From contig NADL03000039.1 in assembly GCA_002205965.3 (NCBI GenBank), forward strand, positions 310,001-374,000: a stretch of 64,000 bases of DNA, read 5' to 3'. Shown here one piece after another: positions 20,661 to 32,649 of the stretch (position 1 is the stretch's first letter; each line of letters begins with the position of its first letter). Source of the DNA: Kappaphycus alvarezii (Eukaryota; Rhodophyta; Florideophyceae; Gigartinales; Solieriaceae). The notes beneath the pieces are model-generated. The model did no database searches and had not been told where the DNA came from. It was given only the letters and a program-made list of their open reading frames with translations. Both the position numbers and the translations under genes were made by a program.

Positions 20661-22695
20661 AATCCATATCGAGCAAAGAAATAAACATTTCAAGAGGGAG
20701 ACGAGCTGTACACCATCCATCGGCCGATCAAAATTGGAAATTAAATCTCCTGTGGCGTACCTTTTCGTGGGGATGCTCTTAACCTTTCCACACATCCCTT
20801 TTGTAGAGACTTCCATACTGCATGTGACATCGGTTAAGAGCGCGTAGGTGTACGTATTACACCATAAGCGGATGAAATTGTGTGCTTAGACAAGCATTCC
20901 TTAGTCATAAGGCTTTAAAACTATGCGTAACTTCGAAGTTTCGCGTTTTTCACTGCATTGACACCAGCGGACTGACGGTGGGCAGTCTTCAGTAGAAGGG
21001 TGCCACCGAGTTGACGAAAGTGACTGTCTATGAATTTTTTGCTACGGGTCAGTAGAGTCTTTCTGCTAGATTGTCCGGTGTGGTGCTATGAAGCTTTTCA
21101 CGCGGTTCCAGAGCTTTTTACCCAGTCTTTATTTCCAAATTTCTGGGCAATGGACGAAAATGACTGTAGTTTTCTAGCGAATGTTCTCTTTGGTGCAATT
21201 GATGAAAGAGATGGTACAACTTCTAGTTTTCTTTACATCTAAAGGTATTTTATATCACTTTTTAAAAAAACGAAGCCTATTTTATTTACTTTTAGAACTA
21301 TCCTAAATCGATTCTTCTTTTGAACATGAATCCGCTTTAAACTTCCACTTCTACTTTTTGCTTGGAGAGCTTAGTCCAACCCTTTCAAGTCATGGGCGGC
21401 TTCGTACTCCAAATTATGTTCCGGTATTTTGTAAGTACAAGTTTCATTATTCCGCCACATTCGTGCAAAATTAAAAACAGTATATCCATAACTTTTTATC
21501 ATTACAGGGTGTTGAGAAATAGCTAGCATATTTCAACTGAAAACAATTTTTAAAAAAATCGATCTACCATCAACTCCATTGACTCCTTTATCAACATCTT
21601 CATCAATTAATCACCCTGCATTCACATGTTTTTACAAAAATAAATAACTTTCGCTCGTATAATATAGGACAAAATCTATTCGTTGATGACCTGTCAAAAT
21701 CCTTAACAGAGAGTATCGGTAAACTGATACATTGTTTTGACAAACAGTCGATTTTCAGATAATGCTTTTTTAGGAAGAACAATCTTCAGAAAATTTAGTG
21801 TTCATTTAAAACTTTCCTGTTCATATATCCTATAAGCTCTAATTTGCAGCTATTTCATGAAATGTACAGCATTAGGTACAATTCAATTAAGATGAGGGCC
21901 CCTTTTGAAGATGAATGATACCGGAACGATCATTCTTTATTATGTTTATGGATTTTATTACAATATAATTTCTTCCAATAAATGATTTGAAGTCGCACTA
22001 CTTGCTGGTTTTAGAAGGCTAGAAAATCTTTTTAGTCGTAATTACAGAAAAATATAAAATATCCAAAAGTAGCTCAGGGGTATGAGCACCAATACTAATT
22101 TCTTCTGAAATCATTATGAAGATAAAAAAGAAGACACTATTTCCCAAAATTTAAGGCATTTATTTTGGTTTTGAGCAGTAGTCGCTCTTTTATGGGTTTA
22201 AAAATACAGTCTTTGGTATTAACTCGGCGACTCTAGGAGAATTAGTTTTCATTCTGTATTAATCTATAGATAATTAGCTTGCGTTGTCATTTTATAGGAA
22301 AATAAGGTTGGTAACAAAATTAGTCTTTATTTGCTTTACATTTTTGTTCATACTAGCCTTCACTAAAAATTAGCTTTTCGTTTACTTTCATTTTTTACCC
22401 TTAATTCGCCTCTTGAATGGTTTTCTCAATAATGAATTACTAAAATCACTTATTTAAGTTTCAGAAACGTTTCCTATTTCCAAGGTCGTCATTTTTACAA
22501 TCAGGAATAAAGTTGCGCAAGTATTCTGTTCGGATTCTTAAACCCATTTTATTTTCCAAATAAATATTTTGGAAGTGTCTTTAAGGCTTTTTAATCCTGT
22601 AGATTCATGTTGTCTTTACTCATTCAAAAGGACATCCGCTCTCCTTTATTGTAAAACAATACATACCTCTACCATTTCGCCTACACGCGCTACAC
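20661..22695. other. No gene; strongly AT-rich from ~21.25 kb
   Basis: No supported gene. Short open frames up to 21242 show no motif. From about 21250 the base composition becomes strongly AT-rich and stays so until the sharp GC jump at about 22690 where the DIRS-like element begins. An A-box-like string near 22074 has no partner B-box, so no tRNA is called. Confidence 0.6.
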
Positions 22696-23304
22696 TCAGA
22701 GATAGGCATGTTGAAGTGCCCCGCAAGGGAGGGGCGGTGGGAGAAATAGACTTGTCGAACGAGGTCGGCCGGCTGTCGGCGGTGTGTTCACGATCGGGTT
22801 AAATACCCTCCACCGCCTACGGTACTCTGGACGCTCGGCACCTGGCTCGCTGCACCGTAACACCTTCAACACACCCGTGTACACGACGCGAAGACTCAAC
22901 CCCATCCGGAGGCGTGCATTAGCCCCCCGGGGGAGATGCGCGAAGAACCATGAGGAAGCTGGCGTGAGCGTTATGCTACTGTCGAAATAAATCTGATACA
23001 TGGATTCCGAGGTCCAACCCATCCTTTGCATAATCCACGGGCGTAAGAACTGCAAGTTGACCAACTCGTTGAAACTGCCAATACGCATGCTATGGGAGCC
23101 ATAGTAGCAACCGGACGGAGGGTCAACCTCCAAAGCGCCCAGCACCCGTGTCAATGCTGTACTCAATCCAACCTTTCTCACCCCGCACCTGTAGGCAGGC
23201 CGAAAAAACTGTCGCCCGCTGGTCTCACCCGCATCCACTTCTCGAGCAGCTGATGAGGCCCTCCACACTCTGAGGGCCACTGTTCGTTCGGTGGGCACGA
23301 TCAT
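22696..23304 (-). CDS. Tyrosine recombinase, catalytic C-terminal half
   Basis: Tyrosine recombinases of this order integrate the circular cDNA without a DDE integrase. The frame shows YYGSHSMRIG (residues 67-76), which carries the HxxR pair (H71, R74). It is followed by MGWTSESMYQIYFDSS (95-110), where the Trp and the final Tyr (Y106) fit the W...Y nucleophile motif. The first catalytic Arg should lie upstream near 23350-23400, where GISVTLTHRKGK is readable in another frame. The last ~70 residues run into the terminal repeat and may not be native. Intact over 202 codons, but the full protein needs a frame change from the N-terminal half. Confidence 0.8.
   Translation of the reverse strand: MIVPTERTVALRVWRASSAAREVDAGETSGRQFFRPAYRCGVRKVGLSTALTRVLGALEVDPPSGCYYGSHSMRIGSFNELVNLQFLRPWIMQRMGWTSESMYQIYFDSSITLTPASSWFFAHLPRGANARLRMGLSLRVVYTGVLKVLRCSEPGAERPEYRRRWRVFNPIVNTPPTAGRPRSTSLFLPPPLPCGALQHAYL
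22741..22889. repeat. Left split direct repeat of the DIRS-like element
   Basis: About 150 bases, highly similar to 26328-26482 in the same orientation. Shared stretches include GAGAAATAGAC at the start, GTGTGTTCACGATCGGGTTA in the middle and CCCGTGTACACGACGC at the end. The recombinase reading frame runs into this repeat. Confidence 0.9.
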
Positions 23305-23577
23305 CGCAGCGGCCTGCTCGTAGGCTTACCCTTGCGATGTGTCAAAGTGACACTGATGCCCTCCCCGTCGAAAATATGACCTATCCCTCCCGTACATGCG
23401 CGACTGTACAGGTCTTCACTGAAAAATATAAGCGAACATTACTATAGCGCAACAACCCACCAACGCCCTTCTTCAGTGCTCAGCCCCAACCAAACCACTC
23501 GCAGCACCAGCCGTGCCGGACCAAAACTCTTGTCTCTCGTACCGGACTCTCTCTTTCCGCCTTCTTCTCGTACGTCA

Positions 23578-23934
23578 TTAGAAGGTTTGAAACCAGCTGC
23601 GTCCTTGTTGGGTAAATATATTCTGCGTCTTCATGATATCTGGAGATGGCCGAGACGTATTCTCGGCGGACCGCGGTCCCACCCGATTCTTCAATGATAG
23701 ATATCCGACATACGCCAGTATATCCCCTTCGGTTGCCCGTAGAGCGGTACGACCATCTTCATTGCAGAACGTCAACCACTTGTGCATTTGTCTGATGCGA
23801 GTCTTCCAGGTCGTCTCTGCCCAACCATGCTCCGCCAACAACGACGCCGCTTCTTCCCCCCCGCCCGTACTTCCCCCTTCGCGGCTCTTAACCCAGTCTT
23901 CTCCAACACCACCGCCCTTATTCCGTCTTCCCAC
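23578..23934 (-). CDS. Tyrosine recombinase, N-terminal SAM-like domain
   Basis: The frame contains SLLAEHGWAETTWKTRIRQM, HKWLTFCNEDGRTALRATEG and DILAYVGYLS, the typical N-terminal core-binding fold of recombinases in DIRS/Ngaro elements (helical, ending in a DILxYVxYL helix). It sits directly upstream of the catalytic half and is separated from it by a frame shift and about 270 bases. Confidence 0.75.
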   Translation of the reverse strand: MGRRNKGGGVGEDWVKSREGGSTGGGEEAASLLAEHGWAETTWKTRIRQMHKWLTFCNEDGRTALRATEGDILAYVGYLSLKNRVGPRSAENTSRPSPDIMKTQNIFTQQGRSWFQTF

Positions 23935-24339
23935 TCTGGCCAGAACCGATCTACGCCATCACTAGCCCCAAACCGTCGTTAATGCGATGCCTCCTTCTAT
24001 ACACCTCGTGCCCGCGCCTCAACCTACCAGACGTGAGCTGAGCGCGCGCAGCGCGCGAACCATGGCTGTGCAGGCCAATTCGGTGCGAAGATCACGCCAC
24101 GCCCCCATTCCATCTCTATCTTCCGCACAACAATTAGCATCATATCGACCGAGGGATTCCATAATCGCGCCTTCCCATCTCCCCAGTCGTCTTCCATCTG
24201 CGTACCCAGATACTTCCTCCTCGCCACCACGGTTTCCCCCTTGGTCGTCTGCGGAACACCAACTCCTGCACTGCGTACTCCTCCCGGACTGGCTCCACCA
24301 AATGCTCCGCCACGCGAACGTCCCCCGTGTCCATGTGCG

Positions 24340-24705
24340 CGACAATGCGTCGGCGAACTGATTCACTGCCGACGGATCCACTGCGCCTCGATACAGACCC
24401 CCAGCAGTCGTTAGCAGCACCTCCAACCTCTGCAGCTCCGCCATCATTGGCTTGGACGCCGAGAACATCGCATTCAAAATCGCCACCACCGCCTGGTTGT
24501 CTTCGTGCAACAGCAAATGACGGCGACATAATCGGCGAAATGCCGTTGAAGTAGCAGGCGCACTGCTCGTAGCTTCCTCAAATTATTCGAGTGGGCGCGA
24601 TCGCTCGCGCCCCAGAAACCTTGACCCTCTTACAAACCCGGCGACCCACCTGCTTCGCAAAACCAAGCGTCCCCCGTACCCGACATCGGCTGCATCTCTG
24701 TGCAT
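24340..24705 (-). pseudogene. DIRS-like RNase H
   Basis: RNase H removes template RNA during cDNA synthesis. MHRDAADVGYGG at about 24705-24670 gives the first catalytic Asp. After a frame change, MLLHEDNQAVVAILNAM (from 24516) gives the DNxxxV segment and VNQFADALSR the NxxADxLSR end. The split across two frames means this copy cannot make it as one chain as written. Confidence 0.75.
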
Positions 24706-24785
24706 GAAGATGTCCGGCGGCAGCTTGACGAGATCTCTCCCCTCCCACTCGGCCAACGAATGCCAATGTCCCAGTCCCGCAGCGA

Positions 24786-25582
24786 CTACCGACCCAGTAT
24801 CATTCTCGCCCACAACGACACCCCCTTGAAACCTTGGCCCTCCGACCACTTTCCCCCAACAAACCCCCCCACTCCGCACTCCTTCTCGGGCTCCCGCCCG
24901 TTCAAACTCTTTCCTGTGCCTCCCCCTTTCGCACCCCCGCTCAAAGCGTTCGAACGCACCTTCAAAAATTTTCCCTGGGGCTGCGCGACCAGGGCTTGCT
25001 GCGGACTTTGCCTTCGCTCCTCGCTCCGCGCAACCCGGCGCTCCCACGCAGCTATATCGAAGTAAAGAGAGCGCGAGTAGAAACGGTCCATCGGCAATGC
25101 AAAGGTGAGCGACACTAATATCCCACAGAAGCGACGAAGCAACGCGAGCGGAACCAACCTCCGATTCCGATGTGCCAACGCGATTATCTTCTTTGCCAAC
25201 CGCCTCACCCTCAGTTCCTTCTGATCCGTCACAAACACGCGCATCTTCTCCGACTTGATGAGGAACCCCAGATGCTCTACCCGCCTCGACCCCGCCCACG
25301 TCCCCTTCTCCTGATGCCTTACCAGACCCAGCCTTTCGAATAGCCCTTCCAACACCCTCCGCGCCTCCTTACAATCCCGACTGGGGTATCTCCCCATAAT
25401 AAACCCTCCGTGAAAGGTACTGTCGGTAGGTCTCGTATCCCGTAACGAACCGCCCTCACCACAAACCCCGACGCCCACAACACCGAACCCCATGCATTGG
25501 CCTTGGACGCCGTCCCCCGCCGTAACGACTTCCCCCTCCGGTCATTACGACATGCCCCACCCCCCATACTTCCCTCCATCAC
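24786..25582 (-). pseudogene. DIRS-like reverse transcriptase, incomplete
   Basis: The thumb and connection region is clear: EARRVLEGLFERLGLVRHQE, KGTWAGSRRVEHLGFLIKSE, RVFVTDQKELRVRRLAKKI and LALLRRFCGILVSLTFALPM. Upstream (25500-25400) a shifted frame gives VLWASGFVVRAVRYGIRDLP and FTEGLLWGD where a VDDFL-like active-site box would be expected; the two aspartates are not visible. The fingers are absent because the gag-like ORF begins only about 80 bases further up. Confidence 0.7.
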
Positions 25583-26252
25583 TCATCATCGGCGGTCGAC
25601 GCTGGACCGCCCTTCGAACCGGGGCCCCTGCCTCTCTCCAGCCTCGCCTTGGCCAACTGCTTGGCCGCCTCCACTTCCAACTTCATCGTCAAAGCCTCCC
25701 GCGCTGTCCTGTACGACTCAGAAAACACCGCATCATGACCCTGCTCGACCAAGCAAGCCATCTGCCTCGCCGCCTCGATCCCTGCTCGGTGATGTCGCGG
25801 AAATATTGAACCCTCATTGAAAGTACCTCCAACGAAGTCTTGATCGCCATCTACGCTAACTTCAACTTCCGACCCATGTCCTCCACACTCCCCGACTCAG
25901 TCCTCGATACCTCCAGAGCCATCAACCCCAACTCCGAACACACTCCCGCTGCGTTGATGTATTACCATTCCTTGGCGGATCGACGGTCCTTGCTCTTGAG
26001 CTCTGAAAGAAACGCATCGACCCGCGGCTTGAAGAATCCCATATGCGTCACCGGCACGTGGGTACCTCGATCGAACACACTCCCTTCACCCACCAACTTC
26101 GAAGCATTTAGCTCTATCACAACCTCCCCGTAGTCCCGCCTGGTCTGCTTCAACGCAACCCAAGCAGCGCGCACGAGGTCAGCGGCGTTGCTGTCCTCCG
26201 CGCCCGCGCCGCTAGCCGCACCAGCCGGTCCTCCTTGTATATTTTCAGCCAT
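25579..26252 (-). CDS. Gag-like ORF1 of the DIRS-like element
   Basis: Starts at an ATG (26252-26250), 76 bases inside the right terminal repeat: MAENIQGGPAGAASGAGAED, then an Ala-rich helical stretch (ADLVRAAWVALKQTRRDYGE) and FDRGTHVPVTHMGFF. The first frame stops at 25962. A second one (25761-25579) continues with QGHDAVFSESYRTAREALTM and KLEVEAAKQLAKARLERGRG. No zinc knuckle is visible, as is usual for ORF1 of this order. Function as a nucleocapsid is inferred from position. Confidence 0.6.
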
Positions 26253-26327
26253 TTGCCTCGAGGATACTAGTTTCGTACCCGATTAGAATATGTAGCCGCC
26301 CGGATTGCTCAAGGCAAATTTCTCACC

Positions 26328-26482
26328 GAGAAATAGACATGCCGAACCAAGTCGGCCGGCTGTCGGTGGTGTGTTCACGATCGGGTTAAATACCCTCCAC
26401 AGCCTACGGCACTCTGGACGCTCGGCAACTGGCTCGCTGTACCTTTAATACAATCACACGTATACACCCGTGTACACGACGC
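26328..26482. repeat. Right split direct repeat of the DIRS-like element
   Basis: Direct copy of 22741-22889 (see that entry). It lies upstream of the gag-like ORF and would include the promoter region. Its right edge coincides with the return to AT-rich DNA at about 26483. Confidence 0.9.
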
Positions 26483-28366
26483 ATTATGATCCATATCATA
26501 CCCATAAATATCACTTTATTAATTTGTCATTCACCAATGAGAATTATTCCGTTTTAGTAACAAAATATATGCTAATGATTCGCTTGATAATGAAAGAGCA
26601 GAAAACCATGTAATTCTGCGTGATTTAACCCATAAATTGTTAATGATCTACCTTAAGAGGGAAAATTAAATCTTAGACCCTTTATGCAGTGATATTATTA
26701 AACTTTAAAGCACAGGCACTTAATTATTTAGTACCTATTAAGTATGATAAGCACTTAATTTTAATGCATAAAAAACAGAAGACTAAGTCGGTTTTATTTA
26801 TTCCTTAGCGCATGTACCAGCTGAATAGACCTTTAATTTTTTGCGCGAGGCATTAAAATTCAGCAATATTCATGTTTGTATGTGTTTATATTTTCATAAC
26901 TCTTCTTAGTTATTAAAAAGTATCTATAATATTACAAAATGTTTGTATTTCTGCCATTTTTATACTGTAGCTCACATGAAATTTTAAAACAACTCTACAA
27001 AAATTTATTTTCACTTGATGTTTTGTAAGATCAGCTTTTCGGCGTGTCCCAATTGGTACTAAAACCCCGTTCACAACATTTTCATTTTTAATCTACATGT
27101 TCAATATTTTCAACGAGTTTTTAATATACTTCCGATCCTCGTTTTTCTGATAGGCAGTCTTCACATGAGATTCTGACATAAAAAATATTTTTAGCACTCT
27201 AGAACTCTTTGAAATGCTTTAAAAGTAACCTATACAGCAAACAGGTCTCTGATCTGCTAAAAGACTTAGCACTTCATCAGACAGTATAAATCTATGCGAT
27301 TTAAAATTTTTGATCTTGATTCCATATTATTTCATTAGTATCCACACTAAACAAGCTTCAAGTACAGTATCTTACAATTCTTGAAACTTCTCAGCAATCT
27401 TTGACTGTATACAGGTAAAACTCTTGATTATGCAGCATAGAAATCGAAAAAGAACAGATTGAATTCATGATAAAATTTGATGAACTGGTATCTCCTAATA
27501 GCATGCATGGGGAAGAAATTTCCGTCAATTCAAAACCTCTACGTAAATGGCTTTAAATAATTCAAAATGCTACTTGATGAGGATAGTGGATTGATATTGT
27601 TTGCATCTGCATCAATTTCTCAATTTTGGTATTATTCGCCATTGACTTATGATCTGAGTGCAAAGACTATGATTGTCCTCATATTATCAACAACAACGGG
27701 ATAAATTGGGCATTAAATAATAATATTGGAGCACTGTACAGATATGAACAAATGGGAATATTGATATGAAGAGATTGAAGACTACACATAAAATTATATA
27801 AAGGGATACGATAAAACAGGAGCAGTAATCTTAGCAATGGTGAATGGTTGGATTCTTTTTTTCGTTACTCTTCCTTTCAGGATATAATGTCTATAATAAC
27901 CTCATTGCGTTTAATATGATGCATTTTTCATCCCCAAATTGCGAGCTTGTAGACTTACGACACAGATCAGTTGCTATATTCAAAATACAGTGTCAAACTA
28001 CAATGCTTTTGGCCCCCTTTCACCTTTTTGATGTACAACTTGGTACCTTTGTAATCAAAAGTTCTTGCGAATAACCGATAATGATGACCAAAAGGAGCAA
28101 ATCATCAATTTCAATAGATCTTTCTAATCACCCAACTACAACACCTTGCACAAATCTTTTAAGTTCTTTAGGAACCTGGAAGCATATTGAGGGCCAGAGG
28201 AAATTTAAATCTAGATAAATACTATATAATGGTACTACGAGTACTTCTACTTTACTTTTACCTCACTCCATGTGCTACGAGCAGAGCTTCACATTTTTTT
28301 CCAAGATTTTTCGAGAAATTTTAAAAAAAGAAACTTTGATCGTCTCTTTTTATCGTTTATTTCTTC
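26483..28366. other. No gene seen, AT-rich
   Basis: Strongly AT-rich with only short random open frames, for example 27844-28074. No repeats, RNA genes or domains recognised. Confidence 0.6.
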
Positions 28367-28663
28367 TTAATCACCTTCTGATCTAATGGCTGGTGTTAAA
28401 TTGCAAACCAAGTCCTCATCCGAACAATGATATACTCTAATAATACCTTCTCGTATAAATGAAAGTATTATTTTTGATTCATAAATAGCACAACAGATAT
28501 TAGTATATAATCCGCGGTGGAATAATCGCTGGATGAACCATTGAATTAAATTATCATCAGCATTTTCTAGGAATATTTTGAAATATTCTTTTGAAAACAA
28601 AAATTCTTCGGTTTGAATGGGTACACTGGAGCTTTGGGTCCCAAGAGATAATTTCTTGGACAT
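28367..28663 (-). CDS. Orphan 98-residue ORF
   Basis: A complete ATG-to-stop frame (start 28663) within AT-rich DNA, where open frames of this length are uncommon. The product is mixed in composition, with a central aromatic stretch (NLIQWFIQRLFHRGLYTNIC) and an acidic end. I see no signal peptide, repeats or known motif. It may be a small gene, an exon or chance, and nothing in the neighbourhood supports any choice. Confidence 0.3.
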   Translation of the reverse strand: MSKKLSLGTQSSSVPIQTEEFLFSKEYFKIFLENADDNLIQWFIQRLFHRGLYTNICCAIYESKIILSFIREGIIRVYHCSDEDLVCNLTPAIRSEGD

Positions 28664-31600
28664 CTACGATAGAGTTGAAAGAATAATATTAAGGGTTTGG
28701 AGCAAAAAATCATTAACTTGTGTGATTTTGAAAGGAGATTAGCACCCTGGTCAAGAAGATAATACAGATCAGAATTTTCTCAGTTGATCCGAATATTTTC
28801 ATTCTCAGTAAGTTCATGTATAATAGAAGACATAACTATCGCCGAACATCGCGATTAGCAAGATTTTTCCTCATTTTCATTAGCAATTTCTGTTGAATAG
28901 TTACCCCAAAGTACAGCGATCTTTAAACATTAATATCAAACAAGAGACATAAAAAAGATCTGGAATAAAAAATGAAAACTCAAAGGGTATTTAGTTCAAC
29001 CAAACAGCGATATGGTCTCTGTTGTAAAACTACTTCTGCCTTTTTATTGATTATACAAACTTCGCATCCATTTATCACCATCAATGATTATAAAGTCATA
29101 TTCCACCCTCCATAGTATTTAGACCGTTTGCTATTCTTCTTCAATCGATCTTTTCTTTCTCTTCCCCTGAAATATTTTGCAAAGATGCTTTGGGGTAGAA
29201 AAGATTCAAAAGTCAGTGCTGCCTTATTTAGCTAAATAACATAACGTAACATAAGGAATACTTAGTTAACATATTTCCTTTCTAGGCGATCCTCTTTCTA
29301 AAGCAGTTCTTCAACAACGAAGTTTTGTGGTCTCATTTATAAACTTTTTGAGGATCGAATCGAGTCCAAAAAACTCTCTTGGAAAAATTTAACCTAGTCG
29401 GCGACTTGATTGTTATATGTGATTCTTTCGAACAGACGCAAAGGTATGTTTCTACATCCAAACCATGAACGGGCATCAAACTGTACTTGTGATTTTTCAA
29501 TATTGATTACATGACTTTGTTTCAGATTTTCAACTTCATGTGGCGCTATGAACAAGAATGATGAATTAAAGGCATTATAGGTACGCCTTTTGTTCCAATA
29601 TAAACTAAAATGACTATACTGGGTCTCTATATCTCCCTTTAAGGCTTAGTAAAAACTTTAAATGATAGCACTTTCCAGGGATAACGTATTGGTTTTTTAT
29701 TGCAGTTCTATGTAAAAGAGTGAGAAAGGATCAAGATTCTCAACATCTTCTTTTCATGGATGACTGAATGGCTGAACGAAAAAGAATTGAGAATGTATCC
29801 GATTCTCAGTGAAATTCATAAAAGAAATACTTTGATTATCCAGACAATATTTCAATTCATTAAATGACTTGGTCATTTCGAAAAAAATTTCAATTTTCCT
29901 ATTTCGATTAACTTTTTAATCATAGGGACTCTCCACTTTGAAGAAGGTACTCTGTTATCTCTTCTATTTTAAGACCATGTTTCGAGACTTTCCTCTGATT
30001 TGATCCAATTTTAATTCTCTCCGTAAATATAAAAACGGACAATTCCCCACAAACCAACTTTTTTCTCTTTTTGGTTTGCTTTCCGTTCAACGTGAAAATT
30101 CAACTCTTCAACTTGCATGAGGCCTTTTTCAGATCTCCGAGGCGAACTAAAACTAATTCTCTCGAGATATTTTATAAAGAAGAAGGAATTCAACACTTAG
30201 CCCGTGTTATTGCAAGATTCAGAACGCAGCCTGCCGCTTAGGTTCCTGCTCGGGGTAATTATTGCTCTTCATTTTTAGTACCTTTTTTCATGTAAAACTT
30301 GGTCCTGTACAATGCAAAGGATTCCACGTCGTAGATACTATGTTTTATCCTTGCATGTGGTGCCCTCCAGCCAGCCTGTATATCTAGCTCACTAGTTGGA
30401 TTCACTATAGGAACTCTACAAGATAGTAAATTGAAAAATACTTTTGCACTGATTAGTACAGTGCAAAAAAGATTGGTATCCCATTAATGGCATTTTGATA
30501 CCTGAAAATCTGAATTGATTATTTTTATTTGATACTTGCCAATTTTTCTTTTACGCTCTAATCAATTGAAAAATAGTATAAGCTCCAATTAAAACATATA
30601 GAAATACTCTGATATGAATCATGTGCATCGATTAGCTCTGCCAGGTGTTTCGAGGTTTCAGTTTCCAGCAGATTTTCCGGCTTCCCTTGGACTCCCCCCC
30701 AAAAAAATCTCCTTACAAACTCCATTGCTCTCGATTGCATAATCATCAATAAATCTGTTTCTCTGGAACTTCATCTTACCCTATATTGTGATTTTCGCTT
30801 TCTTTTTTTTCCAGGCAGTCGCTCTCTTCTTTTTCCAACGGGATGTACGATAAAGATTTAAATTGCTATCAGCATTCGCAAGGAATGCGTTTTTCCCGAC
30901 GATAAAGTATAGGTGCCCCTGTAAGGCAAGTAAAACTGGATCTATGCAAAACATTAACAAAAAATAGGGTCAGAAAGACAGTTAGTTCGATGAAAAAGTA
31001 AAAGCTACCGCCCTATTTTAAATATATTTGTCAAACTCATTCTTTTCTTTACTGCTGTTCTTTCTCGTTTCGATTCAACCCGTATAGGCTTGTTTGGGCG
31101 ATTTTTTTACCGCAGTTCTCATCTAGTGTTTTTACACGATATTCTCCGACCTTTACAGGAAGAAATTTTGGATATATACAGTCTTTTTTATCGCTCAAAA
31201 TATACTGTCCTATGAAAAGCATACTAGCCCGGCAGGGGACATCTGACGGCCTTGAGAACCGATTTAGTACTTCAAAATGGAGTCGGGCGTTTGAAAAAGG
31301 ACCTTCTGCTTTTTTGGTTGATTTCTTTCATGAATATGATGATTGAGTAGTCTTAGGTCATACAGACAATTAGATTGCGGTATAAACAAAAATTTAAAAA
31401 TTCAAATTATTGACCAATATCAACAATTTCTTGAAACAACACTGAAACTAGACTTCTTAAGTACCAAATATAATGAACTCTACCATATCAATTTGATATA
31501 AAGAAGTACAGTGACGGGTTGTTGGAGGGTTTGGTTTCGATATTAGTTTTTTACAAGCATTTTAAAAACGTTACATGATTTTGATAACAGTCAAACCACA

Positions 31601-31798
31601 AATCCCCTTCCCAAGTTACAATTTAAACAATAGAGACACTTAATTTTATGTGCGCAAGGAGCTTCCTTATCAGTGCTGTAGAGTAAAATCAAAAAGATCA
31701 GAAGAGAGTGCATTACTAACTCTGCCGAGAGGAAGACAAATATACTCCAGAACCCTTTTAAAAATATCTTTAAAAAAATTAAAGGAACGGCTCAAAAA
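28664..31798. other. No gene seen, AT-rich
   Basis: Over 3 kb of AT-rich sequence in which I find no supported gene, RNA or repeat. Short open frames at 30011-30196 and 30558-30749 look random. Confidence 0.6.
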
Positions 31799-32644
31799 CT
31801 AGGTTGAATAGCTCAGAAATGAAAAGAAGTGAAATAATGGCGGGAAGCATGACACCAGAAAAATTGATATTTGAACTGAATGAATTGTTAATGAGCTGCT
31901 CTGCAAGTTTTGCATAAAATATTTTTGAGACATGCAATTTCTGGCACCCATCAAATCCTTATATAGCAGCCATGAAGAAGCGATGATTTGCAAAAAAAGG
32001 TGTATTAACACTTAACGGTCAATCATTGACTTCAAATTTCTTCTCCAATCCAAGATCATCCTGTCTGTATCGGCCAAGCCTGTGAATCGAGGAGTATGTT
32101 TCATAGTATGTGCTGACAACTTCTTGAATTGGAATATTCTTTTCGGAAAGAACATTGTCATTTTGCAGCAGATCTCCAATGAGATATTCTGGTACTCGTT
32201 TACGTAAGTATTGACAAAATATTCTCCATCTCTATCCATACTTTTTGTCTTAGAACGTACCACACAGATGTGATCTCAGCGACTAAAAATTCCATCCTTG
32301 ACCAAAGTGGGCTGTGTACCCCAGTCTATATTAGAAGAGTGCAATTTCTGTAGGCACAGAAGCAAATGCAGAATATGCACGAACAAGTCGATTTGAATGA
32401 AACAAAGGCTCTGCAAAAAGCGAAGAAAAATAGCTGTAAAATGAAATAAGTTTACCTCTTAACGCAGATCACTACTGTCAGATGCTGATAAAACAATCTC
32501 CAAACTTAATGCAATAACACTTACACCACAGCATGCAGTCTTGATTTCACATCTGTTTTCAAACTTACGGTTCATGTTGACACATTGCGGGAGTTCTTCT
32601 AAAATCCATTTTCCCCATTCGGTACCATAACGACATGGATTCAT
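31799..32644 (-). other. Possible small exon cluster
   Basis: Three minus-strand open frames lie close together (32644-32459, 32263-32012, 32011-31799). The first begins with ATG and holds a Cys-containing stretch (ENRCEIKTACCG) followed by GGTGTAAGT, which resembles a 5' splice site. TTTTTGCAG near 32410 could be a matching 3' site. The second frame has KHTPRFTGLADTDRMILDWR. No domain recognised. A spliced gene is possible but unproven. Confidence 0.25.
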
Positions 32645-32649
32645 CCACG

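Larger units (their letters stand above)
22696..26482 (-). mobile_element. DIRS/PAT/Ngaro-type tyrosine-recombinase retrotransposon
   Basis: A GC-rich left-facing element with, from right to left, a gag-like ORF (26252-25579), reverse transcriptase (25500-24790), RNase H (24705-24340) and a tyrosine recombinase (23934-22696), as in the DIRS order. It is bounded by direct repeats at 22741-22889 and 26328-26482. Direct rather than inverted ends point to the PAT/Ngaro side of the order. Several frame shifts are present. At about 3.8 kb it is short because the fingers and palm of RT are largely missing. The flanks change abruptly to AT-rich DNA, so the insertion is recent compared with the other elements. 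Confidence 0.85.

Noticed and set aside
22072..22095. GTAGCTCAGGGGTATGAGCACC, which resembles a tRNA D-arm/A-box
   Set aside because: No T-arm/B-box or acceptor partner within 100 bases downstream in this AT-rich sequence.
23633..25820. Pro/Ser-rich plus-strand ORFs within the DIRS-like element
   Set aside because: Antisense shadows; all recognisable domains are on the minus strand.
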